Shown here one piece after another: positions 32,884-43,823 of a stretch of 64,000 nucleotides of DNA. A model generated the notes under the pieces. That model saw only the letters and a list, made by a program, of their open reading frames with translations, did not search any database and was not told where the DNA came from. Position 1 is the stretch's first letter, and each line of letters starts with the position of its first letter. Both the position numbers and the translations under genes were made by a program. The stretch comes from Polynucleobacter sp. MWH-UH35A (GTDB lineage Bacteria; Pseudomonadota; Gammaproteobacteria; Burkholderiales; Burkholderiaceae), in contig NZ_CP061285.1 of NCBI RefSeq assembly GCF_018687075.1, positions 1,550,001 to 1,614,000 on the forward strand. Direction: 5' to 3'.

Positions 32884-35460
32884 TCAATCCTCTTCGAGGA
32901 AGGTCTTGAGTTTGTCGCTACGGCTTGGATGACGCATCTTGCGCAGAGCTTTAGCTTCAATCTGACGAATACGCTCACGCGTGACGTCAAACTGCTTGCC
33001 AACTTCTTCGAGGGTGTGGTCAGTACTCATCTCAACACCAAAGCGCATACGCAATACTTTAGCTTCACGTGGCGTCAATGAATCTAGAACGTCTTTCACA
33101 ACATCGCGCATAGAGTCATGCAATGCCGCTTCAGCTGGAGCCAAGGTATTTCCATCCTCGATAAAGTCGCCTAAATGAGAGTCTTCATCGTCACCAATTG
33201 GTGTCTCCATGGAGATAGGCTCTTTAGCAATCTTCATGATCTTGCGAATCTTGTCTTCTGGGATCTCCATCTTCAGCGCCAAGGTTGCAGCATCTGGTTC
33301 ATGGCCAGTTTCTTGCAAAATTTGACGGCTGATACGGTTCATCTTGTTGATCGTCTCAATCATATGCACAGGGATACGGATCGTACGCGCTTGGTCAGCA
33401 ATAGAGCGGGTAATCGCCTGACGAATCCACCATGTTGCATAGGTTGAAAACTTATAACCACGACGGTATTCAAACTTATCCACCGCTTTCATCAAACCGA
33501 TATTGCCCTCTTGAATCAAATCTAAGAACTGCAAACCGCGGTTAGTGTATTTCTTAGCAATCGAGATCACCAAACGTAAGTTGGCTACAGTCATCTCACG
33601 TTTCGCTTCACGCGCACGCTTCTCGCCCGCGATCATCTGCTTGTTTACTTCTTTTAGCTCTGGAAGTGGAATAACGACATTCTTCTGAATATCGATCAAC
33701 TTCTGCTGCAGTTCTTGAATAGCTGGAACGTTACGCTGCAAGAGTGCACTGTATGGCTTGTTCTCTTTGAGCAACTTCTCAGTCCAAGTCAAATTCATGG
33801 ACATCTTAGGGAAGTCTTTTAATACTTCACCACGGTTTACGCCAACCTTGTCTACTAACAAGCTCACAATACCGCGCTCGAGTTTCCAAACTTGATCTAC
33901 TTGTGAACGCATGGTGTCGCATAACTTCTCAACACTCTTCGCTGTTAAACGGAAGCCGAGCAATTCTGCGCGAATCGCATCTTGAGCCTTCACATAGGCT
34001 GGGCAGTTATAACCATCTTTGTCGAATGCACGGCGCATCTTGTCTGCTTGTGTGCGAACGATCGCAAACTTCTCCAAAGAGATCTGTTTCAACTCTTCTA
34101 ATTGCTTAGCGTTTGCTGTTGCAGCACCACCACCGCCACCGCCGCCTTCATCTTCACCATCCTCTTCGCCTTCTTCAGCATCAGGATCAACCTCTGGCTC
34201 TTCAGGTCCAAGCTTAATGTCTTCTGCATTTGGATCAACCAAACCATCTACAAACTGGTCGATCTCCATCTCACCACTAGCGATCTTATCGACGTTCGCC
34301 AAAATCTCAGCAATCGTGACAGGACATGCAGCTAAAGCCATTACCATGTCTTTCAGACCAGCTTCAATCTTCTTCGCAATCACGATCTCGCCTTCGCGAG
34401 TCAGCAAATCCACAGTACCCATCTCACGCATATACATACGTACTGGGTCAGTTGTACGACCGAATTCTGAATCAACTGTAGATAAAGCAGCTTCCGCCTC
34501 TTCCTCAGCCTCTTCCTCAGACGCAGCAGCTGAAGCATTGTCAGACAGAATCAATGTTTCAGCGTCAGGAGCTTGTTCATAAACAGTAATGCCGATGTCG
34601 TTGAGCAAGCTAATTAAAGTCTCCAATGCATCCGCATCAGATAATTCATCAGACATCACGTCATTCATCTCGCCATGGGTTAAGTAACCCTTGGACATAC
34701 CCATCTTGATCAAAGTCTTCAAGCGTGCACGACGTAACTCTTGTTGCTCTTCAGTGCCTAACTGTTGTGCTGCGAATTCTTTTAAGAGCGCCTTCTCTTT
34801 AGCTTTACGCTCACGCGCTTTTTGACGATCAGTCAAAACTGGCTCTGCGCCCTCTGCAGGAGCATCCGCCTTAGCTTTGCGGCCACGCTTTTTCTCTTCC
34901 TCAACTACAGGAACTTCAAGTTCAGCAACTTTAGATTTCTTGCCCTTGGCTTCTTTAGCTTCCTTAACTTCTTTAATTGTTTCCGCCTTAGGTGCAGGCG
35001 CAGCCTTGCCTTTTTTAACTGGCTCAACTTTGACTTCTGCTTTTGCAGCTTTTGCTGGAACTTTTGCAACTGGCTTAGCAGGTGCTTTTGCTACGGGCTT
35101 CGCAGCAACTTTTACTGGCTTAACTGGTGTTTTTGTTTTAGCTGCTGGTTTTGCAGCAGCCTTCACAGGTTTAGCTGGAGCCTTAGCAACTACCTTTGAT
35201 TTTGGAGCTGGTTTTGCTGGAGCTTTAGCTTTCGGCGCTGGTTTTGCAGCAGCCTTCACAGGTTTAGCTGGAGCCTTAGCAACTACCTTTGCTTTTGGAG
35301 CTGGTTTTGCTGGAGCTTTAGCTTTCGGCGCTGGCTTTGCAGCAGCCTTTACTGGTTTAGCTGGAGTTTTTGCTTTAGCTGCAGGTTTTGCGGCCGCCTT
35401 CACTGGTTTAGCTGGAGCCTTAGCTTTTGGAGCTGGTTTTTTGGTCTTGGTATTTGGCAT
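32884..35460 (-). CDS. rpoD: primary sigma factor RpoD with long H1-like N-terminal extension
   Basis: Housekeeping sigma-70. Regions 2-4 are textbook ([20 protein letters not shown], then [20 protein letters not shown] and [20 protein letters not shown]). At 858 aa it is over 200 residues longer than E. coli RpoD. About residues 1-220 are a Lys/Ala/Pro repeat region ([12 protein letters not shown] units) resembling histone H1-like tails; region 1.1 starts near residue 225 ([20 protein letters not shown]). A Glu-rich and poly-Gly stretch lies in the non-conserved region. Polynucleobacter-type relatives are known to me to carry such leaders, but the copy number of repeats may vary. Confidence 0.97.
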   Translation of the reverse strand: MPNTKTKKPAPKAKAPAKPVKAAAKPAAKAKTPAKPVKAAAKPAPKAKAPAKPAPKAKVVAKAPAKPVKAAAKPAPKAKAPAKPAPKSKVVAKAPAKPVKAAAKPAAKTKTPVKPVKVAAKPVAKAPAKPVAKVPAKAAKAEVKVEPVKKGKAAPAPKAETIKEVKEAKEAKGKKSKVAELEVPVVEEEKKRGRKAKADAPAEGAEPVLTDRQKARERKAKEKALLKEFAAQQLGTEEQQELRRARLKTLIKMGMSKGYLTHGEMNDVMSDELSDADALETLISLLNDIGITVYEQAPDAETLILSDNASAAASEEEAEEEAEAALSTVDSEFGRTTDPVRMYMREMGTVDLLTREGEIVIAKKIEAGLKDMVMALAACPVTIAEILANVDKIASGEMEIDQFVDGLVDPNAEDIKLGPEEPEVDPDAEEGEEDGEDEGGGGGGGAATANAKQLEELKQISLEKFAIVRTQADKMRRAFDKDGYNCPAYVKAQDAIRAELLGFRLTAKSVEKLCDTMRSQVDQVWKLERGIVSLLVDKVGVNRGEVLKDFPKMSMNLTWTEKLLKENKPYSALLQRNVPAIQELQQKLIDIQKNVVIPLPELKEVNKQMIAGEKRAREAKREMTVANLRLVISIAKKYTNRGLQFLDLIQEGNIGLMKAVDKFEYRRGYKFSTYATWWIRQAITRSIADQARTIRIPVHMIETINKMNRISRQILQETGHEPDAATLALKMEIPEDKIRKIMKIAKEPISMETPIGDDEDSHLGDFIEDGNTLAPAEAALHDSMRDVVKDVLDSLTPREAKVLRMRFGVEMSTDHTLEEVGKQFDVTRERIRQIEAKALRKMRHPSRSDKLKTFLEED
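35168..35353 (-). repeat. 93-bp tandem repeat within rpoD 5' end
   Basis: Two consecutive 93-bp units (35168-35260 and 35261-35353), about 95% identical by eye, encode 31-residue Lys/Ala/Pro repeats of the RpoD leader. Partial further copies flank them. The in-frame period makes copy-number change tolerable. Confidence 0.75.
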
Positions 35461-35703
35461 TTATTAGCGCTTACTCACATTACTGTTGTTGATATCGACT
35501 GATTAAACACAGCCCCGTAGTAATTCATTTACTTTTTTACCCACTTACCCCAAATTTCATCAAAATAAAGCGCAAGTGGCTGAATTAAATCGGTTTTTTC
35601 TTGGGAACAGAGGATTATAGTCGATTGCGACTTTTTTTACCCCCTTCTTACTTAAAAATATGGGGTAATTTCAGGGGATTTCTAGGGGTGTTTAAAGAAA
35701 TTC

Positions 35704-37671
35704 TCAAGAGAATTTCAACTTTTCACCCAATTCCCGATAACGGGCTTTGTCTTGCTCAGAAGCACTGCCTCCGGAGATCTTTTGGGCAATTTCGGTCATT
35801 TCTTGCTTGAGATGGATTAATTCGAGCTTTTTGAACGCCCCATCTAGGTCAGCAGTCACACCCTCCAGGTCCAAATCAGAGCCCATTACTCGATTCCTTA
35901 GGACTTCATACAAAGGCGCCAACTTGCTGCGAGAGAGTTGATCTTGAAACATCGCAAAAGCCCCGGCACCTGCCATCGCTGGTTTATTGCCCTCTCCAGG
36001 AATCAATTCAACCAAATCACATTGCGACAAAAGGTCTTGCATCAATGCATGGGCTTTTACAGATCTTTGTTCTGCTGCCTTCAATGCAAGTGCACGTTTA
36101 CTAGGATCTAGAGCTTTTCCTAAATGCGGAAACTGAATAAGGACGCGCAACATTTGTTCCGCCAAATCCGTTGGCGCCTTGGGAGGCTCGATACTTTGAG
36201 TGGCAACTCGTTTTAACGAACCCTTTGAAGCCTGCCAAGGAGCGCCCTGACGATTGCCGCTCCCTGAAAAATTATTCTGATTATTTTGAATGCCTGGAGC
36301 ACCTTGAGCTCTTGCTTGCATCGGCGAATACGAAGTTTGCCTTACAGGGGCTGGCGCTACTGTTAACCCACAAAATGCTTCAAGCTCTGCTGGGGTTGTA
36401 TTGGTACGAATTGCCAACTCACGCAAGATTTGTGTTCGCAATGCAATGGGGGGCATCGATAGCAAAAGCGGCTTGGCTGCATGATGGGTATGGGCGCGAC
36501 CCTCTGGAGTAGTCTGCTCATGACCTTCGCTGACAACCTTAAAGAAGAAGCTAGAAAGAGGCATGGCTTCTTTCACGGCTTTCTCAAATGCAGGCGCACC
36601 ATAAGCACGCACATAGCTATCAGGGTCATGCTCCGTTGGTAAAAATAAGAAACGAATCTCTTTATCGTCAGACGCCAATGGCAAACAAGCTTCGAGTGCA
36701 CGTTGTGCCGCACGTTGTCCAGCAGCGTCACCATCGAATGAGAACACTACTTTGTCAGTTTGGCGCAAGAGCATGCGCACATGGTTTGCTGTACAAGCCG
36801 TTCCTAGAGTTGCAACCGCATTCGGAAATCCCAATTGCGCCAAGGCAACGACATCCATATAACCTTCACACACTAAGACATATTCTTGTGCTCGAATCGC
36901 TTGTCTTGCTTCAAACAAACCGTAGAGCGTATTTCCTTTTGAGAAGAGCGGCGTCTCCGGTGAATTTAAATACTTTGGCTCGCCTTGATCCAGAATACGT
37001 CCACCAAAGCCTATGGTTTGACCCTTGGGGTTGCGAATCGGGAACATGATGCGATCACGGAAACGGTCATAGCGCTTTACATTTGTACCTTCCGCCTGCT
37101 CACCCTGAATCAGCAAACCGCCTTCCACCAATGTCTTTGCAATTTCTTCATTGGAATAGCTTCCAAACACGGCTTCCAAACCCTGCCAGCCATCAGGCGC
37201 ATATCCCAAGGCATAACGCTTGGCGATTTCCCCAGTAAGACCGCGGCCTTTTAAATACCCAACTGCCCTGGTGCTGACCTTGAGTTGCTGACGATACCAA
37301 TCCGCTGCCGTACTCATCACCTCACTCAATGCCATAGCTTGCTGCTGTCTTGCTACATCATGAGCAGTGCGCTCTTCACGAGGTACATCTAGACCAACAG
37401 AACGCGCTAAATCTTCAATCGCATCTACATATCCAAGACCAGAATATTCCATCAAGAAACTAATGGCAGATCCGTGCGCTCCACAGCCAAAGCAGTGATA
37501 AAACTGTTTAGTAGGCGATACCGAGAAGGATGGGGATTTCTCTGAATGAAAGGGGCACAAACCTTGATAGTTCGCGCCTGCTTTCTTTAGCTTTACGTGC
37601 TGCCCAACCACATCAACGATATCAACCCGATTTAAAAGATCGGCAATGAAGGATTGTGGGATGAGTGCCAT
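35704..37671 (-). CDS. dnaG: DNA primase DnaG
   Basis: Synthesises RNA primers for replication. The zinc ribbon is at the N-terminus (CPFHSEKSPSFSV and FHCFGCGAHG-type residues, about 40-65), the RNA polymerase/TOPRIM core follows (VCEGYMDVVALAQLGFPNAV and FDGDAAGQRAA), and a helicase-binding C-terminal domain ends at 655 aa. It lies upstream of rpoD on the same strand with a 243-base gap, forming the classical rpsU-dnaG-rpoD macromolecular synthesis order with yqeY inserted. Confidence 0.97.
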   Translation of the reverse strand: MALIPQSFIADLLNRVDIVDVVGQHVKLKKAGANYQGLCPFHSEKSPSFSVSPTKQFYHCFGCGAHGSAISFLMEYSGLGYVDAIEDLARSVGLDVPREERTAHDVARQQQAMALSEVMSTAADWYRQQLKVSTRAVGYLKGRGLTGEIAKRYALGYAPDGWQGLEAVFGSYSNEEIAKTLVEGGLLIQGEQAEGTNVKRYDRFRDRIMFPIRNPKGQTIGFGGRILDQGEPKYLNSPETPLFSKGNTLYGLFEARQAIRAQEYVLVCEGYMDVVALAQLGFPNAVATLGTACTANHVRMLLRQTDKVVFSFDGDAAGQRAAQRALEACLPLASDDKEIRFLFLPTEHDPDSYVRAYGAPAFEKAVKEAMPLSSFFFKVVSEGHEQTTPEGRAHTHHAAKPLLLSMPPIALRTQILRELAIRTNTTPAELEAFCGLTVAPAPVRQTSYSPMQARAQGAPGIQNNQNNFSGSGNRQGAPWQASKGSLKRVATQSIEPPKAPTDLAEQMLRVLIQFPHLGKALDPSKRALALKAAEQRSVKAHALMQDLLSQCDLVELIPGEGNKPAMAGAGAFAMFQDQLSRSKLAPLYEVLRNRVMGSDLDLEGVTADLDGAFKKLELIHLKQEMTEIAQKISGGSASEQDKARYRELGEKLKFS

Positions 37672-37707
37672 AAGGCGATTATGAAACGATTTCTCTTATA
37701 GAGATGC

Positions 37708-38154
37708 TTATTTGGCGAGTGCGGCTTTTACCAAACCAGAGACTTTGCCCATATCCGCTTTGCCAGCCAATTGACCTTTGAGTACGCCAATCACTTTGCC
37801 CATATCCTGTGGGCCAGCTGCACCAGTAGAAGCAACGGCGGCAGCCACTGCAGCCTCTACTTCAGCATCGGATAACTGCGCAGGTAAATAAGTTTGCAAA
37901 ATCACCATCTCAGAAGCTTCTACAGCCACCAAGTCATCGCGCCCAGCTTTTTCAAACTGAGAGATGGAATCTTTGCGCTGCTTAATCATCTTCTCAACCG
38001 TAGCAATGACACCAGCGTCATCCACGACGATGCGCTCATCCACTTCGCGTTGCTTGATAGCTGCCAACAAAAGACGGATAGTTCCTAAGCGCTCAGTTTC
38101 TTTTGCGCGCATAGCGTTTTTCATATCTTCGGTAATTTGATCTTTTAGACTCAT
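37708..38154 (-). CDS. yqeY: GatB/YqeY-domain protein
   Basis: A 148-aa helical protein of the YqeY family, related to the tail domain of the tRNA amidotransferase GatB; its role is not settled, a link to tRNA is assumed. Signature stretches: MSLKDQITEDMKNAMRAKET, GTIRLLLAAIKQREVDERI, and the C-terminal PQDMGKVIGVLKGQLAGKAD. The start is the ATG at 38154 with AGGAATAAAG before it, not the longer frame. It is placed between rpsU and dnaG. Confidence 0.93.
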   Translation of the reverse strand: MSLKDQITEDMKNAMRAKETERLGTIRLLLAAIKQREVDERIVVDDAGVIATVEKMIKQRKDSISQFEKAGRDDLVAVEASEMVILQTYLPAQLSDAEVEAAVAAAVASTGAAGPQDMGKVIGVLKGQLAGKADMGKVSGLVKAALAK

Positions 38155-38216
38155 GGCTTTATTCCTGGTGTTAATGACATCAAGCTGTATAGCTTTTGTG
38201 TAGTAATTCAAAAAGC

Positions 38217-38249
38217 AAAAACCCGCTGCGTTTCACCGTCAGCGGGTTT
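38217..38249 (-). terminator. terminator of rpsU
   Basis: 9-bp stem AACCCGCTG (38220-38228) / CAGCGGGTT (38240-38248); on the minus strand it is followed by a T-rich run. It lies between rpsU and yqeY and would partly uncouple the two. Confidence 0.8.
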
Positions 38250-38284
38250 CAAAGCTTCTCGGTGAAGAGAGCTTTTAAATTCTA

Positions 38285-38497
38285 TTAGTAAAGCTTCTTA
38301 GGCAACATTTGGCTGCGAATACGCTTGTAATGGCGCTTAGCAGCTGCAGCCTTTTTACGCTTACGCTCAGCCGTTGGCTTCTCGTAGAACTCGCGTGCAC
38401 GCAAGTCTGTCAAAAGGCCATTCTTTTCAATGGTGCGCTTGAAACGGCGCAATGCCACTTCAAATGGTTCGTTTTCGCGAAGGCGGACTGTAGTCAT
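38285..38497 (-). CDS. rpsU: ribosomal protein S21
   Basis: A 70-aa small-subunit protein with all family marks: [20 protein letters not shown] start, [20 protein letters not shown] and a basic C-terminus ([12 protein letters not shown]). It assists initiation through the anti-Shine-Dalgarno region. It leads the rpsU-yqeY-dnaG-rpoD series and is divergent from tsaD. Confidence 0.97.
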   Translation of the reverse strand: MTTVRLRENEPFEVALRRFKRTIEKNGLLTDLRAREFYEKPTAERKRKKAAAAKRHYKRIRSQMLPKKLY

Positions 38498-38574
38498 ACT
38501 TATTTAACTCGTATATGCTCGATAGATATCGAAAAATTAACTGAATTGCGATTCTAGCACGACCAAGCCAAAAA

Positions 38575-39648
38575 ATGATTGTTTTAGGAATAGAAACTTC
38601 TTGTGACGAGACCGGGGTGGCTTTATACAACACCGCGCCTTGGGAAGAAGGTACACCAGCCTCCCAGGGCATACTGGGCCAGGGCTTACACTCCCAAATC
38701 GCCATGCACAGGGACTATGGGGGCGTTGTCCCAGAATTAGCCTCTCGCGACCACATTCGACGTGTTTTACCCCTTTTGGATCAATCTTTGGCCCAATCTG
38801 GCCTCCAATTGGCCGATATTGATGCGGTTGCCTTCACCCAAGGCCCTGGACTGGCTGGCGCCCTCCTTGTGGGCAGCGCTTTTGCCAAATCCTTGGCCCA
38901 AGGCCTGAACTTGCCTTCGATTGGGGTGCACCACCTTGAGGGACACCTTCTTTCCCCGCTTTTGGGCCAAACCGCCCCCCAATTCCCATTTATTGCCCTT
39001 CTGGTATCCGGAGGACATACCCAACTCATGAAGGTTTCCGGAATTGGGCAATACGAACTACTGGGCGAATCGCTGGATGACGCAGCAGGAGAGGCGTTTG
39101 ATAAGACGGCCAAATTGCTCGGATTGGACTATCCGGGCGGCGCTGCGATTTCTAAATTAGCAGAACAGGGGCGTCCAGGGATTTTTGATTTACCAAAACC
39201 CATGCTGCACTCAGGAGATTTGGATTTCTCTTTCTCAGGATTAAAAACGGCCGTTCTCAATCAAATGAAAAAATTTGAAGAGAAAAAAATTGCCGATGCT
39301 GTACAGATAGCGCAATGTCATGCGGATCTTGCCAGAGGTTTTGTTGATGCCATCGTGACCGTGCTTGTCAGTAAATCTGAAAAAGCCCTAAAGCAAAGCG
39401 GCTGCAAACATTTGGTGCTTGCCGGCGGTGTCGGTGCCAACCTGCAATTACGTGCCGCACTCAATGAAAAAGCCAACCGCAATGGTTTTGCAGTGCATTA
39501 CCCGCCACTTGAGCTATGCACAGACAATGGCGTAATGATTGCTTTTGCTGGAGCGCTTCGCTTGCTCGAAAAAAATAATGGCTCCACACATTCTGGAGCC
39601 TTTGATGTCAAACCCCGCTGGGATTTACAAAGCAATAATCTAAAATAA
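38575..39648 (+). CDS. tsaD: tRNA N6-threonylcarbamoyladenosine transferase TsaD
   Basis: Transfers the threonylcarbamoyl group to A37 of ANN-decoding tRNAs, with TsaB and TsaE. The family motifs are intact: [15 protein letters not shown] at the start, metal-binding HHLEGH near residue 118, [10 protein letters not shown], and [11 protein letters not shown] near the C-terminus. Length 357 aa is normal. It is divergent from rpsU as in many proteobacteria. Ile2 tRNA encoded in this window would be one of its substrates class (established for ANN decoding). Confidence 0.97.
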   Translation: MIVLGIETSCDETGVALYNTAPWEEGTPASQGILGQGLHSQIAMHRDYGGVVPELASRDHIRRVLPLLDQSLAQSGLQLADIDAVAFTQGPGLAGALLVGSAFAKSLAQGLNLPSIGVHHLEGHLLSPLLGQTAPQFPFIALLVSGGHTQLMKVSGIGQYELLGESLDDAAGEAFDKTAKLLGLDYPGGAAISKLAEQGRPGIFDLPKPMLHSGDLDFSFSGLKTAVLNQMKKFEEKKIADAVQIAQCHADLARGFVDAIVTVLVSKSEKALKQSGCKHLVLAGGVGANLQLRAALNEKANRNGFAVHYPPLELCTDNGVMIAFAGALRLLEKNNGSTHSGAFDVKPRWDLQSNNLK

Positions 39649-39688
39649 ATTGACTGCTTATTAAAAGATGTTGGTTATTTGATGATGA

Positions 39689-40516
39689 CTACTTCTTGTG
39701 GCTAATCCTAGCGAAGGCGCTGTGATTATGAATAGACTCGAAATTCTCTGCCTCAACCACAAAAGACTGGATACGCTGATCTGCCTTGAGGTTACCGGCA
39801 ACATCCCGCACTAAATCTTCCACAAACTTAGGGTTGCTGTATGAATGCTCGGTTACCCACTTTTCATCAGGGCGCTTAAGCAATCCCCACAATTCGCTAG
39901 AGGCTTCGCTTTCAGCGGCGGCTACCAAATCTTCCACAGTCATCTGCGTTCTGGAATCCAAGGTCACAGTCATCGTGACATGTGAGCGTTGGTTGTGAGC
40001 GCCAAACTCAGAAATCTCTTTTGAGCATGGGCACAAACTCATTACTGGAACTTGTGCGCGCAAACCCAATTCAACATCGGAACCGCCGGCTGCATTTTGC
40101 TTAGCACTAGCCATCCAAGTCACTTCGTAATCCATCAAGCTTTCCACACCAGAAACCGGCGCCGCTTTTTTAACAAAGTGCGTATAAGTAAATTGCACAT
40201 GGCCTTCGTTGGCATCCAGCAAAGGCAACATCTCCCGCACTAGTGCTACAACGGTAGCGCTATCGACAGCCTCATCCTGCTTCTGCAAAAGCGCCATGAA
40301 GCGGGACATATGCGTACCCTTCACATGCGCAGGCAAAGCCACATCCATTTCAAATGTGCCTACAGATGGAAAGTTGCCAGTCTTGCTACGAATCGTCAAC
40401 GGATGACGCACACCACGAATACCTACCTGCTCAATTGGCAAAGCGCGTTCATCCCGTGTGGATTGCACATCAGGCATAGCGCTTGGCTTGAGAAAAGCGG
40501 GATTCATATCATTCAT
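39689..40516 (-). CDS. folE2: GTP cyclohydrolase FolE2
   Basis: Type IB GTP cyclohydrolase, first step of folate synthesis, using metals other than zinc. The 275-aa protein has the family features VGIRGVRHPLTIRSKTG, the catalytic cysteine segment LCPCSKEISEFGAHNQRSHV, and WGLLKRPDEKWVTEHSYSNP. The ATG at 40516 was chosen because the ORF extends further only to a TTG. It follows dxs by 26 bases. Confidence 0.95.
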   Translation of the reverse strand: MNDMNPAFLKPSAMPDVQSTRDERALPIEQVGIRGVRHPLTIRSKTGNFPSVGTFEMDVALPAHVKGTHMSRFMALLQKQDEAVDSATVVALVREMLPLLDANEGHVQFTYTHFVKKAAPVSGVESLMDYEVTWMASAKQNAAGGSDVELGLRAQVPVMSLCPCSKEISEFGAHNQRSHVTMTVTLDSRTQMTVEDLVAAAESEASSELWGLLKRPDEKWVTEHSYSNPKFVEDLVRDVAGNLKADQRIQSFVVEAENFESIHNHSAFARISHKK

Positions 40517-40541
40517 AGCTCTATTTTCAGGCAAAACTGGC

Positions 40542-42443
40542 TTATTTGCCTACAAGCACTGAATTTGTGGTCAATATTGTTGGAAAACGTTGTTTGATCG
40601 AGTTCGCAATACCTTCTACATCCAAGCCACACTTGGTCATCAGCAAGTTGTAATCGCCGTGTTCAATAAATTGATCGGGAAGACCTAACTGCAACAAGGG
40701 CTTATTAATGCCAAGATTCGATAAAGCCTCTAAACATGCGCTGCCAGCGCCACCAGCAATCGAACCATCTTCAATCGTTACAAAATAATCATGATCCGCC
40801 GCTAAAGATTGAATTAAATCCACATCCAGCGGTTTAACAAAACGCATATTGGCTACAGTGGCATTAATACCCTCCGCTACTTCAAGAGCTGGATAGAGCA
40901 AAGTGCCAAATGCCAAAATCGCAACGCGTTGACCAGCAGGCGCTGTGGATTTACAACGGATCTCGCCTTTGCCCATAGGTAATGTGCGCAGCTCTTTAGA
41001 AGGAGTTGTGCCAACACCCGCACCACGCGGATAGCGCACCGCACTTGGATGAGGCTGATGGAAAGCTGTTGTTAACAAGTCGCGGCACTCTGCTTCATCT
41101 GCAGGTGTCATCACCAACATATTTGGAATACAGCGCAAGAATGGAATGTCATATGCGCCAGCATGGGTTGCACCATCAGCGCCAACCAAGCCTGCTCGAT
41201 CTAATGCGAAAAGCACCGGCAAATCCTGTAATGCAACATCATGAATGAGTTGATCATAGGCGCGTTGCAAGAAAGTCGAGTAAATAGCGACCACTGGCTT
41301 CATTCCCTCGCAAGCCATACCAGCTGCAAAAGTAACTGCATGTTGCTCAGCAATACCTACGTCGTAGTAACGCTTAGGGAAATTTTTCTCAAACTCAACC
41401 AAGCCAGAGCCTTCGCGCATAGCAGGTGTGATGCCAATCAACAAAGGATCGGCATGCGCCATGTCGCATAGCCACTCGCCAAATACTTGTGTAAACGTTT
41501 TCTTACTAGCAAGTGACTTCTTGACACCCTCTTCAGGATTAAATTTACTAGGGCCGTGATACAGCACAGGATCTGCTTCAGCCAATTCGTAACCCTGACC
41601 TTTTTTAGTCACTACATGCAAGAACTGTGGGCCCCGACCTTCTAGGGCTAAGCGACGCACGTTCTGCAACATTGGAATCAAGGCATCTAAATCGTGGCCA
41701 TCAATCGGACCAAAGTAATTGAAGCCAAACTCTTGGAAGATTGTTGATGGCGAAACCATACCTTTTGCATGATCTTCAAGGCGTTTAGCAAATTCCCGTA
41801 GTGGCGGTGCAATGGACAAAACGCTATCAATCCCCTTTTTGGTCGCTGAGTAAATATTGCCGCTCAGCAATCTTGCTAGATGACGGTTAAGCGCCCCCAC
41901 CGCAGGAGAGATCGACATGTCGTTGTCATTCAAAATCACTACCAGCGGCAAGTCGTCATATACGCCCGCATTGTTCATCGCCTCAAAGGCTTGTCCACCA
42001 GTCATGGCGCTATCACCAATCACAGCCACAGCGACGTGTCGTTCGCCTTTAGTTTGGAATGCACGAGCCATACCCATTGCCGCAGAAATACTCGTTGATG
42101 AGTGACCAGTACCAAACGCATCAAACTCGCTTTCAGAGCGATGCGGGAAACCAGACAGGCCTTTGTACTGGCGCAGAGTATTCATGCGCTCTCGACGGCC
42201 AGTCAGAATCTTGTGTGGATAGCTTTGATGTCCAACATCCCAAACGATACGATCTTCGGGCGTATCAAAAACATAATGCAAAGCAATCGATAACTCCACC
42301 GTTCCCAAATTTGACGACAAGTGTCCGCCTGTTTTCGAAACCGAATCCAAAACAAACTGACGTAACTCATCTGCTAAAGCGGGAAGCTCTTCACGTGTAA
42401 GTTTTTTAAGATCGTCAGGAGAGTTAATGGAATGTAAAGTCAT
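40542..42443 (-). CDS. dxs: 1-deoxy-D-xylulose-5-phosphate synthase
   Basis: First enzyme of the MEP isoprenoid pathway; condenses pyruvate with glyceraldehyde 3-phosphate using TPP. Motifs: [39 protein letters not shown]-binding [18 protein letters not shown] through NDNDMSISP, and transketolase-type [15 protein letters not shown]. The 633-aa length is normal. It sits behind ispA and xseB, a common grouping of isoprenoid genes. Confidence 0.97.
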   Translation of the reverse strand: MTLHSINSPDDLKKLTREELPALADELRQFVLDSVSKTGGHLSSNLGTVELSIALHYVFDTPEDRIVWDVGHQSYPHKILTGRRERMNTLRQYKGLSGFPHRSESEFDAFGTGHSSTSISAAMGMARAFQTKGERHVAVAVIGDSAMTGGQAFEAMNNAGVYDDLPLVVILNDNDMSISPAVGALNRHLARLLSGNIYSATKKGIDSVLSIAPPLREFAKRLEDHAKGMVSPSTIFQEFGFNYFGPIDGHDLDALIPMLQNVRRLALEGRGPQFLHVVTKKGQGYELAEADPVLYHGPSKFNPEEGVKKSLASKKTFTQVFGEWLCDMAHADPLLIGITPAMREGSGLVEFEKNFPKRYYDVGIAEQHAVTFAAGMACEGMKPVVAIYSTFLQRAYDQLIHDVALQDLPVLFALDRAGLVGADGATHAGAYDIPFLRCIPNMLVMTPADEAECRDLLTTAFHQPHPSAVRYPRGAGVGTTPSKELRTLPMGKGEIRCKSTAPAGQRVAILAFGTLLYPALEVAEGINATVANMRFVKPLDVDLIQSLAADHDYFVTIEDGSIAGGAGSACLEALSNLGINKPLLQLGLPDQFIEHGDYNLLMTKCGLDVEGIANSIKQRFPTILTTNSVLVGK

Positions 42444-42476
42444 TGAATCTAAGTAATCTGTACTGATGAATTTCTC

Positions 42477-42520
42477 TTTTGCTTCTGTTTTGCTTCTGTT
42501 TTGTTTCTCTTTTGTTTCTA
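42477..42520. repeat. four tandem 11-bp units between dxs and ispA
   Basis: TTTTGCTTCTG twice, then TTTTGTTTCTC and TTTTGTTTCTA, head to tail. This fills half of the 86-base dxs-ispA gap. It is a microsatellite-like tract that could vary in copy number. Confidence 0.8.
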
Positions 42521-42529
42521 TCTTGCCTC

Positions 42530-43426
42530 TTAGTTGCTACGGTCTACAACCAAAAGAGCCAAATCTTTCAATGCTTGCGCTGATGCGCCAAAACTTTCTA
42601 AGCTGGCGATCGCTACCTCTTGTAGCTCTTTAGCCTGCTTCTGTGCATAGTCTAAACCCATCAAGGTCACATAAGTCGGCTTATTCGCTGCAGCATCCTT
42701 GCCGGCTGTTTTACCCAAGGTTTGACTATCGGCAGTGGCATCCAGTACGTCATCCACAATCTGAAATGCTAGGCCCAGGGATTTTGAATAACTCTCTAGA
42801 TGCGCCATTTCTATTGGGTTAAGTTGTGCGGCAATGCCCCCTAACTCAACCGCGCATGACAACAGCGCGCCGGTTTTCATGGCATGCATTTGCTTAAGAC
42901 CTGAAAGATCCAATTTCTTGCCTACGCTCTCCAAATCAATCGCCTGACCACCAGCCATACCTCGCGAACCTGAGGCCGCCGCTAATGCAGAAATCATCTT
43001 CAAGCGCACATCCGCATCAGCGTTTGTGTTGGCCAGGATTTCAAAGGCACGCGTTTGCAATGCATCGCCCACAAGCAATGCGGTTGCCTCGTCATATGCT
43101 TTATGTACCGTAGGGCGACCGCGACGTAAATCATCATCATCCATGCACGGCAAGTCATCGTGCACCAAAGAGTAAGCATGAATACACTCAATTGCTACAG
43201 CGGCTGCATCTAATGCCTCATTACATTCTTTGCCATCACCAAGCTGCCCAGCGGCATACACCAGCAGCGGACGGATACGCTTGCCACCACCCTGCGCTGC
43301 ATAACGCATGGCCTCATGCAAACGGCGTGGAGTGTTTTGTGCAGCATCAAGCAAACGATCCAACGCTAGTTCAGTTCGCTCAGAGTGTGAATGAAGCCAC
43401 CCCTGAAATTGCAAAGCATTACTCAA
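42530..43426 (-). CDS. ispA: farnesyl/geranyl diphosphate synthase
   Basis: Short-chain polyprenyl synthase making FPP from IPP and DMAPP. Both aspartate-rich motifs are present: [17 protein letters not shown] and [20 protein letters not shown]. The 298-aa protein starts with TTG at 43426; no usable ATG exists before the catalytic domain, and GAGG precedes it at good distance. It starts two bases after the xseB stop. Confidence 0.95.
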   Translation of the reverse strand: MSNALQFQGWLHSHSERTELALDRLLDAAQNTPRRLHEAMRYAAQGGGKRIRPLLVYAAGQLGDGKECNEALDAAAVAIECIHAYSLVHDDLPCMDDDDLRRGRPTVHKAYDEATALLVGDALQTRAFEILANTNADADVRLKMISALAAASGSRGMAGGQAIDLESVGKKLDLSGLKQMHAMKTGALLSCAVELGGIAAQLNPIEMAHLESYSKSLGLAFQIVDDVLDATADSQTLGKTAGKDAAANKPTYVTLMGLDYAQKQAKELQEVAIASLESFGASAQALKDLALLVVDRSN

Positions 43427-43428
43427 AA

Positions 43429-43662
43429 TTAAGCCTCAAATACCCGAACTTGTTGCTCAACCCGAGCCAACATTCCTTGGCAGTGTTTTAGTAAAGCAGC
43501 GCCACGTTGATAGGCTAATAAGGTTTCCTCAAGCGAAAATTTGCCGGATTCCATGTCAGAAATAAGCTTCTCAAGCTCTTTGACGGCTTGCTCATAGCGC
43601 AAATCGGGGTCAATCTGGACCTCTAGATCGGTTTTTTGAGTCTCTGACTTCTTGGTTGCCAT
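43429..43662 (-). CDS. xseB: exodeoxyribonuclease VII small subunit
   Basis: A 77-aa helical protein matching XseB: YEQAVKELEKLISDMESGKF, SLEETLLAYQRGAALLKHCQ. With XseA it degrades single-stranded DNA. The classical xseB-ispA-dxs order is kept. Confidence 0.95.
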   Translation of the reverse strand: MATKKSETQKTDLEVQIDPDLRYEQAVKELEKLISDMESGKFSLEETLLAYQRGAALLKHCQGMLARVEQQVRVFEA

Positions 43663-43730
43663 AAGCTGTTTCCTTCGTATTTCCTACACGGATAGCCCTA
43701 CATATTAAAGCGAGAACCCTCTTGGATGGG

Positions 43731-43736
43731 TATAAT
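43731..43736 (+). promoter_or_regulatory. perfect -10 TATAAT upstream of Rieske gene
   Basis: TATAAT lies 88 bases before the Rieske start; no convincing -35 is at 17 bases, so this is a weak promoter candidate. The leader to the gene is long for the neighbourhood. Confidence 0.3.
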
Positions 43737-43823
43737 CCACCCCTTCCTTTCCAATATCGATCCGTCGATGGTTGGATTGGTTATTCCGCTTAGCTTCGGC
43801 TGACGTTTTCGGGGGTGGGGAGA

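Noticed and set aside
34019..34582. 187-codon frame on the + strand opposite rpoD
   Set aside because: Antisense of the Glu/Gly-rich part of RpoD, yielding Ser/Pro runs; not coding-like.
34877..35467. Open frame of 196 codons on the + strand opposite rpoD
   Set aside because: It is the antisense of the Lys/Ala/Pro repeats of RpoD, giving a repetitive Gly/Ala/Phe product; no ribosome binding site and no independent support.
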